The translations under genes were made by a program, and so were the position numbers. Of a DNA stretch of 64,000 nucleotides, positions 42,135 to 50,741 are shown piece after piece. Source of the stretch: Bryobacterales bacterium. Its GTDB lineage: Bacteria > Acidobacteriota > Terriglobia > Bryobacterales > Bryobacteraceae. The first letter of the stretch is position 1. Every line of letters begins with the position of its first letter. The stretch covers positions 36,765 to 100,764 of the forward strand of contig PMUP01000064.1 in the NCBI GenBank assembly GCA_003166865.1, written 5' to 3'. A model generated the notes under the pieces. It was given only the letters and a program-made list of their open reading frames with translations. It did not search any database and was not told the origin of the DNA.

Positions 42135-42780
42135 GGTAATCGTCCCAAAGATCGATGTAGACCGCGTCGCGCGGCGAGGCCTGCTCGCCCCACAGCTCGC
42201 GTGCAGCGAAACGAACCGAATAAACGTGCTGCGGCTTCTCGCCAAGCGAATGAGCCGAGGTATCGGGAAAAACATAGACGCCGTGATCCCGCTCCACCGT
42301 TCCTTGCTTGTCCCGAACGTAGCGAGGCAGGCGCGTGTGCCCCACTGGATTGATGTTGCGCGTGCGCACATGGTGGCCCGGGAGAAAGCGCGGTGCAATC
42401 TTGTCGTCGCGCTTCGACAGCGCTCCGCTGCGGCGCATCAACTGCACCCGATCCGCGCTGAGCGCTGGAACTTGCTTGACGGAATCGGGCGCGGGCTGGC
42501 CGCTTTCGATTTCGGCGCGCGTCACCAACCCGCTATCAACCAGTAATTCGCTAACGGCGGCGAACCATCTTTCGTAGTAGCTCATCCGCAGATAGTCCGC
42601 GGGCGGAAGCGCTTCGATTTTGTGACGCCATGCGTCCACGCTCCATTTACGCCACGCACCCGCTGCTTGATTGAGCGCGAAGACACGGCCCTCGAATGGC
42701 GTGTAGAACACGGGCTCGTTCTGTTCGCACTCGACGCGGCCCATGTCTTGCATGCCGCCCATATCATGAACGCCGTTCAT
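42121..42780 (-). CDS. nthB: nitrile hydratase beta subunit
   Basis: A 219-residue subunit beginning [16 protein letters not shown], the hallmark beta-subunit start. [20 protein letters not shown] and the C-terminal SH3-like region ([25 protein letters not shown] cut by an Arg-rich turn, then [12 protein letters not shown] and [12 protein letters not shown]) follow. With alpha it forms the heterodimer that hydrates nitriles to amides. Coupled to the alpha gene by an ATGA overlap. Confidence 0.93.
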   Translation of the reverse strand: MNGVHDMGGMQDMGRVECEQNEPVFYTPFEGRVFALNQAAGAWRKWSVDAWRHKIEALPPADYLRMSYYERWFAAVSELLVDSGLVTRAEIESGQPAPDSVKQVPALSADRVQLMRRSGALSKRDDKIAPRFLPGHHVRTRNINPVGHTRLPRYVRDKQGTVERDHGVYVFPDTSAHSLGEKPQHVYSVRFAARELWGEQASPRDAVYIDLWDDYLEPA

Positions 42781-43400
42781 GCGCCCACTCCTCGCGACGG
42801 CATGGTGACCTTGGCGACGCCGATCATGGCATCGCGCGAGACCAGCGCGGCGAGCGCCGTCTCATCCAGCTTCTCACTTCCAGAGGGTCGTTCCGGCAGG
42901 ACCAGGTAGCGCAATTCAGCGGTGCTGTCCCAGACACGTATTTCCGTTTCGTCCGCCAGCTCCAGCCCGAACTCACGCAACACGCCGCGCGGATCGATCA
43001 CGGCGCGCGAACGATACGGCGCCGACTTGTACCATACCGGCGGCAGACCCAGAACTGACCAGGGATAGCAGGAGCACAGGGTGCAGACGATGAGATTGTG
43101 TATCTCCGGCGTGTTCTCGACCACGACCATGTGCTCGCCTTGCGCCCCGCCGTAGCCTAGCTCCGCCATCGCAGTGGTGCCGTCGGTGAGCAAGCGCTGT
43201 TTGTACGTTGGATCGATCCAGGCACGCGCCACCACGCGGGCGCCGTTCCGCGGACCGACCCTGTGCTGGTACTTGTCGATCAGGGCGTCCAGGGCCGCTG
43301 GATCAACCAAACCTTTCTCCGTTAGCAGCGATTCGAGCGCCTTAACACGCAGCGTAAGGTCCGAAGGGACTGCTTGATGATCGTGATCATGGCTGCTCAT
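42777..43400 (-). CDS. nthA: nitrile hydratase alpha subunit, cobalt-type
   Basis: The metal-binding subunit, 207 residues. The claw-setting motif is Cys106-Thr-Leu-Cys109-Ser-Cys111 ([10 protein letters not shown]). Thr at the second position is typical of cobalt enzymes, whereas iron enzymes have Ser. The Cys residues are normally oxidised to sulfinic/sulfenic acids. Other family segments are [28 protein letters not shown] and [15 protein letters not shown]. The N-terminus is His-rich (MSSHDHDH). It lies 21 nt after the E1 beta gene, inside what looks like one operon. No amidase gene is nearby. Confidence 0.94.
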   Translation of the reverse strand: MSSHDHDHQAVPSDLTLRVKALESLLTEKGLVDPAALDALIDKYQHRVGPRNGARVVARAWIDPTYKQRLLTDGTTAMAELGYGGAQGEHMVVVENTPEIHNLIVCTLCSCYPWSVLGLPPVWYKSAPYRSRAVIDPRGVLREFGLELADETEIRVWDSTAELRYLVLPERPSGSEKLDETALAALVSRDAMIGVAKVTMPSRGVGA

Positions 43401-43421
43401 TCGACGCCCTTAACCGTGGTC

Positions 43422-44429
43422 TTAACTTGCTCCGCACAGCGCGCGCGCCGCGTCCGCAACCGTTTGCTCGGTTGGAACCGTCACATCTTCGAGCGGCGGC
43501 GAGAACGGAATAGGAACGTGCATCGCGCCCATCCGCTTCACCGGCGCTTCCAGATCGAAGAACGCGCCTTCTTGAATGACGGACGCGAGTTCGGCGGTGA
43601 CACCATAACGCCCATAGCCTTCGTCGACCACGATCACGCGCGAAGTCTTTTTCGCGGACTCAATCAGGGTCTTCTCATCCAGCGGCCAGAGCGTGCGTGG
43701 ATCCACGACTTCGGCGCTGATGCCGCTTTCTTCGAGCAGGGTCGCGGCTCCGAGCGCCACCTGCACCATGCTACTTGTGGCGATGATGGTAACGTCGCTG
43801 CCTTCGCGCTTGATGTCCGCCACGCCCAGAGGGATGGTGTATTCTTCGTCAGGCACCGGGCCCTTCAGCCGGTACATCATCTTGTCTTCGAAGAACACCA
43901 CCGGGTTTTCGTCGCGGATGGCCGACTTCAACAAGCCTTTGGCGTCGTACGGCGTCGATGGCATCACCACCTTCAGCCCGGGAATGTGGCAAAACCACGC
44001 ATGCAGCGATTGCGAATGCTGAGCGGCCGAGCGTCGCGTGGCGCCGAGCGTGGTTCGCATCACCAGCGGCGCTTTCCATTTGCCGCCCGACATGTAATGG
44101 ATTTTGGCGGCCTGGTTCACCATCTGATCCATGGTGAGCCCGATGAAGTCGCCGAACATGATGTCGATGACAGGACGCATGCCGGTCATCGCGGCGCCCA
44201 CGGCGATTCCGGTGAATCCCGCTTCAGAGATCGGTGTGTCCAGCACGCGCTTTGCGCCGAACTCCTCCACCAGACCGGACAAAACTTTGAACGGATGACC
44301 TGCTTCGGCGATGTCTTCGCCCAGAATAAAGACGCGTGGGTCGCGCCGCATCTCTTCGGCCAGCGCTTCGCGGATCGCCTGCGCGAGAGTCAGCTCACGT
44401 ACCGCGGTTGCGGCTTCAAGCATAGACAT
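43422..44429 (-). CDS. 2-oxoacid dehydrogenase E1 beta subunit
   Basis: A 335-residue transketolase-like subunit from the ATG at 44429 (MSMLEAATAVRELTLAQAIR); this overlaps the E1 alpha stop by 14 nt. It has the TPP-side segment VFILGEDIAEAGHPFKV, DTPISEAGFTGIAVGAAMTG, DQMVNQAAKIHYMSGG and the C-terminal VEVVDPRTLWPLD-like stretch (AEVVDPRTLWPLD). Together with E1 alpha it decarboxylates a 2-oxoacid or cleaves acetoin, passing the acyl group to E2. The subgroup is acetoin/pyruvate dehydrogenase-like; the substrate is not fixed by sequence. Confidence 0.9.
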   Translation of the reverse strand: MSMLEAATAVRELTLAQAIREALAEEMRRDPRVFILGEDIAEAGHPFKVLSGLVEEFGAKRVLDTPISEAGFTGIAVGAAMTGMRPVIDIMFGDFIGLTMDQMVNQAAKIHYMSGGKWKAPLVMRTTLGATRRSAAQHSQSLHAWFCHIPGLKVVMPSTPYDAKGLLKSAIRDENPVVFFEDKMMYRLKGPVPDEEYTIPLGVADIKREGSDVTIIATSSMVQVALGAATLLEESGISAEVVDPRTLWPLDEKTLIESAKKTSRVIVVDEGYGRYGVTAELASVIQEGAFFDLEAPVKRMGAMHVPIPFSPPLEDVTVPTEQTVADAARALCGAS

Positions 44430-45414
44430 CTTGATCCACCTTGTCGGGGCTGGGATAAGGAGCGGCCAAAGCGAACTGCACGCCATGATCGATCTCAGCC
44501 TTCACTTCGCCGTGAAGTTTGTCGAGAGCGGCGCGATCGGCCAGACCTTGCGATACCAGCCAATCGCCCATGATCCGAATGGGATCGCGCTCGGTCTTCC
44601 ATTGCTGCTCTTCTTGCTTCGAGCGGTAATATTCACGGCTGACATCGCCGACGTGGTGCCCATGGTAACGGTAAGTGTTCACCAGCAGCAGCGAGGGGCC
44701 ATCGCCCGCGCGGGCGCGCTCCACCAGCTTCTTCGCCACATCGTAGACCGCGCGCACGTCCTGGCCATCCACCGCTTCTGAAGGCACACCGAAAGCCGGA
44801 CCGCGCGCGAGAATGTCGCCCGCCGTGGTTTCCGAAAAATGTGTGTACTCGTTGTACATGTTGTTTTCGCAAACGTAGACCACGGGCAGCTTCCACAGCG
44901 CGGCCATGTTCATCACCTCGTACAGTACGCCCTGGCCCAGCGCGCCTTCGCCGAAAAAGCACACTGCCACCTGGCCCGTACCCAGACGCTGCGCCGAAAA
45001 TGCAGCGCCGGTGGCGATGCCGGTGCTTCCGCCCACGATCGCGTTCGCCCCCAGATTGCCGGTGGCTGGGTCCGCGATGTGCATCGATCCGCCCTTGCCC
45101 TTGCAATAGCCCACTTCCTTGCCAAGCAGTTCGGCGAACATCAGATCCACCGACGCGCCTTTCGCCAGGCAATGGCCGTGGCCGCGATGCGTGCTGGTGA
45201 TGTAATCGTCCGTGCGCAGCGCTTCGCAGACACCCACGGCGACGGCTTCTTCACCTATATAAAGGTGCGCGAGGCCAGGCATCAGCGCGCGCGTGTACAG
45301 ATCGTTGACCTGTTCTTCGAACAGACGGATCATCAGCATGCGCCGGTACATGTGCAGGTACAGGTCGGCGCCGGTTCGCGAATCAGGTTTAGACGGGTTG
45401 ACAGCGGTGGTCAT
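44416..45414 (-). CDS. 2-oxoacid dehydrogenase E1 alpha subunit
   Basis: A 332-residue TPP-binding subunit: LYIGEEAVAVGVCEALRTDD, STHRGHGHCLAKGASVD, GKGGSMHIADP and the TPP/Mg2+ motif FFGEGALGQG followed by the Asn in VCENNMY. The Asp of the usual GDGA is Glu here. RYHGHHVGDVSREYYRSKQE forms the phosphorylation-loop equivalent. It resembles acetoin:DCPIP oxidoreductase (AcoA) and PdhA. It overlaps the upstream dehydrogenase by 4 nt and E1 beta by 14 nt. Confidence 0.92.
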   Translation of the reverse strand: MTTAVNPSKPDSRTGADLYLHMYRRMLMIRLFEEQVNDLYTRALMPGLAHLYIGEEAVAVGVCEALRTDDYITSTHRGHGHCLAKGASVDLMFAELLGKEVGYCKGKGGSMHIADPATGNLGANAIVGGSTGIATGAAFSAQRLGTGQVAVCFFGEGALGQGVLYEVMNMAALWKLPVVYVCENNMYNEYTHFSETTAGDILARGPAFGVPSEAVDGQDVRAVYDVAKKLVERARAGDGPSLLLVNTYRYHGHHVGDVSREYYRSKQEEQQWKTERDPIRIMGDWLVSQGLADRAALDKLHGEVKAEIDHGVQFALAAPYPSPDKVDQDVYA

Positions 45415-46292
45415 CTTGAAACTCCAGACATTCTTGCCAGTACCTCAAATACTACTGCGAAATCTTGCTCCACGTAGCCCATGGCGCGCGCGGCAGTGAG
45501 GAACTCGTTGGCGGTGGCCGTGGTAGGCAGAGGGACGTCGGCTTTGCGGCCCAGCTCGAGCGCCAGCAGCATATCCTTCTGCATCATGTTGACGTTGAAC
45601 CAAGCCTCCTCGGGCATCTTAAGCACAAACGGGCCGCGATACTGGACCATGGGCGATGCGATGGCGCTGTGCGTCAGGACGTCGACGGCGGTCTCGCGCG
45701 CTATGCCATTTTTCTCAGCGAGCAGCACCGCTTCCGAAAATGCGAGCATCTGTACCGCGAGGTTCAGATTAGTCGCGATCTTCATCACCAACGCCAAGCC
45801 GTTTTCGCCGACGTGCGTGACTTTGGGACCCAGATCAAGCAACAACGGCTTCACACGCTCGAAGCTTTCCGCGCGGCCTCCCACCATGATCGAGAGCTTG
45901 CCTTGCTCGAGCGTGATGACGCTTCCGGAGACCGGCGCGTCCAGCATATCGGCGCCTTTTTCTCTGACGCGGGCGGCTAGCGCCTTGCTGATCTCAGGAC
46001 CAACCGTGCTCATATCGATCCAGATCTTCCCGCTGCCCAGACCGGCGATGATCCCATCCGCGCCGCCGGCGATTTCTTCCAAAGCGGCGGAATTCGTCAC
46101 CATCGAGAGCGTAACGTCGGCCGCCGCGGCGACGGTGCGTGGCGAATCGGCCCACTTCATTCCGCGATCACTAAGCCATTTTGCTTTGGAGCGCGTGCGG
46201 TTGTAGCCTGTGACGCTGTGCCCTTTGTCCAGCAGCCGGTTGACCATGCGGCCGCCCATGACGCCCAGTCCGACAAATCCTAAATTCGCCAT
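45411..46292 (-). CDS. NAD(P)-dependent beta-hydroxyacid dehydrogenase (HIBADH-like)
   Basis: A 293-residue member of the 3-hydroxyisobutyrate/6-phosphogluconate dehydrogenase family. It has the Rossmann motif GFVGLGVMGGRMVNRLL, NRTRSKAKWL (Arg favouring NADP), DAPVSGSVITLEQGKLSIMVGG and the catalytic Lys in LVMKIATNLNLA. Such enzymes oxidise 3-hydroxyisobutyrate, tartronate semialdehyde and similar compounds. The ATGA overlap with E1 alpha argues that its product or a derivative feeds the E1-E2 complex (inference). Confidence 0.88.
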   Translation of the reverse strand: MANLGFVGLGVMGGRMVNRLLDKGHSVTGYNRTRSKAKWLSDRGMKWADSPRTVAAAADVTLSMVTNSAALEEIAGGADGIIAGLGSGKIWIDMSTVGPEISKALAARVREKGADMLDAPVSGSVITLEQGKLSIMVGGRAESFERVKPLLLDLGPKVTHVGENGLALVMKIATNLNLAVQMLAFSEAVLLAEKNGIARETAVDVLTHSAIASPMVQYRGPFVLKMPEEAWFNVNMMQKDMLLALELGRKADVPLPTTATANEFLTAARAMGYVEQDFAVVFEVLARMSGVSR

Positions 46293-46378
46293 TCTTTACA
46301 GTTTACGAACTGCCAGAGGACTTCGTATGCCGGATTTATATTGCCATGAACAGATTCGTGTCCTTGAGATCACGGCCG

Positions 46379-46834
46379 CTATCGGTAGTACCGAGCTAGC
46401 ATTTCGGCTACGCAGCAGGGCTTCTCCGCTCGCTCACTCTCGATCGTAATCGAGTAAATGGCCTCGGTCGAGTCCCCCACATCCCGCATCGACTGCAGAA
46501 CAATTCGCGCCCGGATGCGCGAGCCCGCGCGAACCGCCGACGGGAAACGCACGCGATTCAACCCGTAGTTGATCGCCATCCGCAAGCCGCCGATCTCAAT
46601 CGAATCCTTCAGAAACTTGGGGAGCAGGGAAAGTGTAAGAAACCCATGCGCGATTGTGGCCCCATAGGGCGACTCGCGTTGCGCGCGCTCGCGGTCGATG
46701 TGAATCCACTGGTGGTCTTCCGTTGCGTCCGCGAAAAGATCAATGCGTTCCTGCGTAATCTCCAACCACTCCGTGACGGCGATCTCCCGTCCCGCGAGCC
46801 CTCTGAGTTCTTCCAATGTTGTAACTAGCGCCAT
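46379..46834 (-). CDS. MaoC-like hot-dog dehydratase
   Basis: A 151-residue hot-dog-fold protein. ITQERIDLFADATEDHQWIH contains the catalytic Asp/His pair of (R)-specific enoyl-CoA hydratases; GATIAHGFLTLSLLPKF and YGLNRVRFPSAVRAGSRIRA are typical of the family. It likely hydrates a 2-enoyl-CoA. It lies 12 nt after the acyl-CoA dehydrogenase gene, whose product would supply such a substrate, and 86 nt before the HIBADH-like gene. Confidence 0.88.
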   Translation of the reverse strand: MALVTTLEELRGLAGREIAVTEWLEITQERIDLFADATEDHQWIHIDRERAQRESPYGATIAHGFLTLSLLPKFLKDSIEIGGLRMAINYGLNRVRFPSAVRAGSRIRARIVLQSMRDVGDSTEAIYSITIESERAEKPCCVAEMLARYYR

Positions 46835-46846
46835 GCCGTGACTACC

Positions 46847-48052
46847 TTATTTCCCGTGTTTAGCGAGCTCGTATTTGGCGACGGCTTCCCGATGCACTTC
46901 GTCCGGACCATCCGCTAGCCGCAAGGTGCGCGAACTCGCCCACGCCGACGCGAGAGGAAAGTCTTGTGAAACGCCCGCGCCGCCGTGCGCCTGGATGGCC
47001 CGATCCAGAACCCGTAAGGCGACGTTCGGCGCCACCACCTTGATCATCGCGATCTCTGCCCGCGCCACTTTGTTCCCCACGGTATCCATCAGGTAGGCCG
47101 CCTTCAAGGTCAAAAGGCGCGCCTGCTCGATTTCCATGCGGGACAGCGCGATGTCCGCGCGAATGGTCCCCTGTTCAGACAGTGCGCGTCCGAAAGCAAC
47201 CCGCGACTTTACCCGCTCGCACATGGATTCGAGCGCGCGCTCCGCCACGCCGATCAATCGCATGCAGTGGTGAATCCGGCCGGGCCCGAGGCGGCCTTGT
47301 GCGATCTCAAAACCGCGCCCCTCGCCCAACAGAAGATTGCGCTCGGGTACGCGAACATTCTCGAACAGAACCTCGCCGTGGCCATGCGGAGCGTGATCGT
47401 ATCCAAAGACGGTCAGCAAGCGCTTGATCGTTACGCCAGGCGCGTTCATCGGCACCACGATCATGGACTGCTGCTTGTGCTTGGGCGCCGCCGCGTCGGT
47501 CTTGCCCATGAAGATCGCCACTTTGCAGCGCGGATCCCCGGCCCCGGAACTCCACCACTTGTCTCCGTTGATCACGTAGTGGCCGCCATCCCGCACAATG
47601 CTGGACTCGATGTTGGTGGCGTCGGAGGATGCCACCGTGGGCTCCGTCATCGCGAAGCAGGAACGGATTTCGCCCGCCAGCAGCGGCTTGAGCCACTGCT
47701 CTTTCAACTCGGGCGATCCGTAACGCTCCAGCACTTCCATGTTCCCCGTGTCCGGCGCCGAGCAGTTGAATGCCTCCGGACCAAGAGGCGAGCGGCCCAT
47801 GATCTCGCACAGCGGAGCGTATTCCAGGTTGGTCAAACCGGCGCCATGCTCGCTCGCCGGCAGAAAAAGATTCCAAAGCCCCGCGGCACGGGCCTTCGGT
47901 TTCAAGTCTTCGATTACCGGAACTGGTTGCCACCGGTCGGGCCCTCCGCAGTGCTCCTTGTACTTCGCTTCGTTTGGATAAATGTGTTCTTCCATGAAGG
48001 CGGCTAAGCGCTTCTGAAGATCCTTTACCTTTGGTGAGAATTCGAATTCCAT
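46847..48052 (-). CDS. ACAD10/11-type acyl-CoA dehydrogenase
   Basis: A 401-residue flavoprotein starting at the ATG at 48052 ([20 protein letters not shown]), preceded by a GGGGGA site. It has [19 protein letters not shown] (FAD/substrate), [59 protein letters not shown] and [17 protein letters not shown]. These segments match the dehydrogenase half of mammalian ACAD10/ACAD11 much better than ordinary fatty-acid ACADs. That group removes phosphate from 4-phosphoacyl-CoA to give an enoyl-CoA. A partner kinase gene lies two genes upstream. Confidence 0.88.
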   Translation of the reverse strand: MEFEFSPKVKDLQKRLAAFMEEHIYPNEAKYKEHCGGPDRWQPVPVIEDLKPKARAAGLWNLFLPASEHGAGLTNLEYAPLCEIMGRSPLGPEAFNCSAPDTGNMEVLERYGSPELKEQWLKPLLAGEIRSCFAMTEPTVASSDATNIESSIVRDGGHYVINGDKWWSSGAGDPRCKVAIFMGKTDAAAPKHKQQSMIVVPMNAPGVTIKRLLTVFGYDHAPHGHGEVLFENVRVPERNLLLGEGRGFEIAQGRLGPGRIHHCMRLIGVAERALESMCERVKSRVAFGRALSEQGTIRADIALSRMEIEQARLLTLKAAYLMDTVGNKVARAEIAMIKVVAPNVALRVLDRAIQAHGGAGVSQDFPLASAWASSRTLRLADGPDEVHREAVAKYELAKHGK

Positions 48053-48069
48053 TGGTTCCCCCGCATGCT

Positions 48070-48798
48070 TTACCGGTAAGTCCGAAGTCCAGGTTCGCAC
48101 AGATGCGGGATGGCATTGAAGGAATGTAGCCGCAACTGTCCGTCCGATAGCCGCATCACCGTGCAGGATGCGTTGTGCAACACACCCGCCAGGCGCAGGG
48201 CCCGCTCGTCGTGGATTTCCATGGCCAACGCCGTCCATATTCCGATGGGAGTCGCTGAGGTAAACACCACAATGTTCGCGTCGCGCTCCGCTGGCTCCAG
48301 CTTGAACCGGCATCCGGCCACACGCTCGCGAAATGCCTGCCAGGTTTCGCCGTCATAGGCATGCTGCCCCCCCGTCCACGCCTCCACCACTTTGGAATCG
48401 CACGGCAGCCACCGGCGGTTCACATTCGCCTCGGGTTGCTCGGCGGCCGCCCGCGCTTGCGCCACCAGCTCATGGTACTCCCGCGCAAATTCAGGATCTT
48501 CCACGCAGAGCCGAGGCGCCAGCGCCCGATAAACGTGCGTCAGGTCGAACTCGTTCCAGCCGGATTCCCGCGCGATCTCCGGGAACGAGACGCCGGCTTC
48601 GCGATAGACGGCTTTCACTTCGTCCGCGGTCTCCTCCTGGCGCACCAGCTCTCCCGAACATGCGGCCGCGAACTGAATCCCCTCCGAGACGAAATACTCA
48701 CCCAGCAATCTCGCCTGACGCCGCCCCAGTTCGGACAGCGCATCGTAGGCTTTGCGCGTGCCCGCTTGACCGTGCCGCACTAAGTAGACGCGGCTCAC
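48070..48798 (-). CDS. histidine phosphatase (phosphoglycerate mutase-like) protein
   Basis: A 242-residue protein beginning [19 protein letters not shown], the RHG catalytic motif, with [10 protein letters not shown], the acid/base Glu region [14 protein letters not shown], and a C-terminal [12 protein letters not shown] where the second catalytic His would be; that position reads SAT and is therefore unusual. It is flanked by the ACAD10/11-type kinase (4-nt overlap) and dehydrogenase genes (17 nt). Such a triplet occurs in other bacteria, but the phosphatase's role, possibly in removing a misplaced phosphate, is not established. Confidence 0.8.
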   Translation of the reverse strand: MSRVYLVRHGQAGTRKAYDALSELGRRQARLLGEYFVSEGIQFAAACSGELVRQEETADEVKAVYREAGVSFPEIARESGWNEFDLTHVYRALAPRLCVEDPEFAREYHELVAQARAAAEQPEANVNRRWLPCDSKVVEAWTGGQHAYDGETWQAFRERVAGCRFKLEPAERDANIVVFTSATPIGIWTALAMEIHDERALRLAGVLHNASCTVMRLSDGQLRLHSFNAIPHLCEPGLRTYR

Positions 48799-49889
48799 GC
48801 GCCATTCTCCTTATCAATGAGCGACGCCGCCAGCCGGACTAGTCCGCGCACGCGCCGGTCAAAAGTGCGAAAGCGCTCATCCTGCGTCTGCCCACGGCGA
48901 AAGCGATAGTAAATCTGTTGCAGAATCACGGCCAGCTTGAAGAGCCCGAGGACCTCGTGGTACCGGATGTGAGTCAGGTCGCGCCCGGTTCGCTGCGCGT
49001 ATCTTTGGAGAAACTGATCGCGCGTGTACCAGCCCGTTTGCGCCGTCAACCCAGGCGTCGCGGGATGCGGATCGTCTTCGGCGGCGAGGCTGGCCCAGGT
49101 CCAGTAACACAGCGTCAGCCCCAGGTCGGCCAGCGGATCTCCAATCGTCGTCATTTCCCAGTCGAGCACTGCTTCCACACGGTCGCCCGCGGGCCGCAGC
49201 ATGACATTGTCTAGCTTGTAGTCGTTGTGTACCAGCGTTGCATCCACCGACGGCGGCAAACCGTCATTCAGCCATCGGACGATTCGGTCCACCGCTTTTT
49301 GGTCCGTCTGGGGAAGGTCCTCGGTCTTGGCACGACTCCACCGCTCCGCCCATCCACGCACCTGCCTCTCGACAAAGCCCTCGGGCTTTCCCAGCGAACT
49401 GAGTCCCGGCTGAGAGACATCGATCGAATGCAGCCGCACCAGGCAATCGATGAATGCTTCACTCACCAGGCGCGGATAATCCGGAATCGCGGCCAACTCG
49501 CGAGGCACCGAATCACGAATGACAACCCCGCGCCGCCGCTCCATCAGGAAAAAAGTGCCGCCGATCACCGAGGGATCTTCGCATAGCAGAAACACCCGAG
49601 GCGCTTCAGGAAAGCTCGGATGGATCGCATGCAGCACCCGGTATTCGCGCGCCATGTCGTGTGCTTTCGGCGCCACCGGCCCGAGCGGCGGGCGTCTCAG
49701 AACATATTCGCGGCCCTCCGTTTGAACCAGATATACAAGGTTGGAGTGACCATGGGGGAACTGCTCAACTTCAATGCCGGACGCGCCTCCAGGCAGGTTC
49801 TTGTTCAGATAATCCGCCAACGCCGCGCAGTTGAGTTCTTCGCGGGGCCGGACAGCAGCGGTATCGGATTCAAATGCCACGAGTGTCAC
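48795..49889 (-). CDS. ACAD10/11-type phosphotransferase (acyl-CoA hydroxyl kinase-like)
   Basis: About 364 residues; the start is uncertain (GTG at 49889 or 49880). The aminoglycoside-phosphotransferase fold is shown by FPHGHSNLVYLVQTEGREYV, LRRPPLGPVAPKAHDM, the catalytic loop LVHNDYKLDNVML and the metal loop VLDWEMTTIGDPLADLGLTL. This matches the N-terminal kinase of ACAD10/11 and bacterial LvaA, which phosphorylate 4-hydroxyacyl-CoA. The ACAD gene two positions downstream would do the elimination step. It follows the STAS gene and overlaps the phosphatase gene by 4 nt. Confidence 0.85.
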   Translation of the reverse strand: MTLVAFESDTAAVRPREELNCAALADYLNKNLPGGASGIEVEQFPHGHSNLVYLVQTEGREYVLRRPPLGPVAPKAHDMAREYRVLHAIHPSFPEAPRVFLLCEDPSVIGGTFFLMERRRGVVIRDSVPRELAAIPDYPRLVSEAFIDCLVRLHSIDVSQPGLSSLGKPEGFVERQVRGWAERWSRAKTEDLPQTDQKAVDRIVRWLNDGLPPSVDATLVHNDYKLDNVMLRPAGDRVEAVLDWEMTTIGDPLADLGLTLCYWTWASLAAEDDPHPATPGLTAQTGWYTRDQFLQRYAQRTGRDLTHIRYHEVLGLFKLAVILQQIYYRFRRGQTQDERFRTFDRRVRGLVRLAASLIDKENGA

Positions 49890-49905
49890 GTTGTGTATGC
49901 CGGAC

Positions 49906-50265
49906 TCAACCAGCGGCGCTTTCCGCTGACAAGTTGAGGCAGGCCGATGCGACATCCGCATCGAATTGAAGAACGCGGCTGGCGTGAGCGATTTCAAATA
50001 CGCGTGCCACCCCGCTGCCTGCGCCCGCGACGCGCATCCGTCCGCCGCTTTGCTCCATGCGTCCGCCGCAGAAGATCAGCATCCCCAGTCCGGAGCTGTC
50101 GATGTAGTCCAGCTGGGCCAGATCGATCACCAGCTTGCGGGTTCCGCCCTCGATCAGCCGGTTGATGGCATTCTCGGCGTAGGTCAGGGAATTGCCGAGA
50201 TGGAGGCGGCCGGATATCTCCACAACCGTCACGTCGCCGATTTGTTGGGTTTTAGTTTCCATCAT
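49906..50265 (-). CDS. STAS-domain anti-sigma factor antagonist
   Basis: A 119-residue STAS protein: MMETKTQQIGDVTVVEISGR, then RKLVIDLAQLDYIDSSGLGML with the phosphorylatable Ser in DSSGLG. These proteins switch partners with anti-sigma kinases depending on phosphorylation, which SpoIIE-like phosphatases such as that at 32172-33122 reverse. It is the first gene of the minus-strand cluster and 16 nt upstream of the kinase gene; a regulatory link is possible but not shown. Confidence 0.88.
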   Translation of the reverse strand: MMETKTQQIGDVTVVEISGRLHLGNSLTYAENAINRLIEGGTRKLVIDLAQLDYIDSSGLGMLIFCGGRMEQSGGRMRVAGAGSGVARVFEIAHASRVLQFDADVASACLNLSAESAAG

Positions 50266-50355
50266 GTATGCAGATTCAGCTAAGTTTACCTGATCCGATT
50301 CGCAAAAAGGTCGTAACCAATGGCGACCTGAAGCATCGCATACAATAGGGGGCGT

Positions 50356-50688
50356 ATGACGTCTGCTGAACTAGTCGATTGCAAGAGCTTGGTGCGTGGC
50401 TCCTTGATCGACGTGGAGACCAAGAGTCGCCATTACCGGATCGAGTGCCTGGGCGGTAACGCGATCCGCATTTCCGGCCACCCTCAGTACTGCCCCGATC
50501 CCGTGCCGGCGCAATTGCAGGGCTCCCTCAATGAGGAAGGGATAGTGGAGTGGGGACTGATCGGGCGCGGAATGCGCTTGATGTTCCTGCTGAACGAGGT
50601 CCGTCCTGTCACGACTTCGAGCGTGCTTCATGTTCACGTGGACCAACCCAAAGTCGCCCAGCCCAAGTCATCCCCGAGCATTCACTGA
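50356..50688 (+). CDS. hypothetical protein
   Basis: A 110-residue protein that I do not recognise. It is cytosolic (no signal peptide or membrane helix), beta-rich by pattern (SRHYRIECLGGNAIRISGHP, GLIGRGMRLMFLLNEVR), with two Cys and a Pro-rich, Ser-rich tail. It is divergent from the STAS gene and 53 nt upstream of the VWFA gene. Codon use looks like that of its neighbours. The closest guess is a small beta-barrel, with low confidence. Confidence 0.5.
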   Translation: MTSAELVDCKSLVRGSLIDVETKSRHYRIECLGGNAIRISGHPQYCPDPVPAQLQGSLNEEGIVEWGLIGRGMRLMFLLNEVRPVTTSSVLHVHVDQPKVAQPKSSPSIH

Positions 50689-50741
50689 ATCTCGCGCCGT
50701 GCCCGGCGGGACTCGGTTTGTTCCCACTGGAGGGAAGTTAC

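Noticed and set aside
42121..43400. Thiocyanate hydrolase instead of nitrile hydratase
   Set aside because: Thiocyanate hydrolase has the beta part split into two separate small subunits; here beta is a single full-length 219-residue chain with the standard MNGVHDMGG start.
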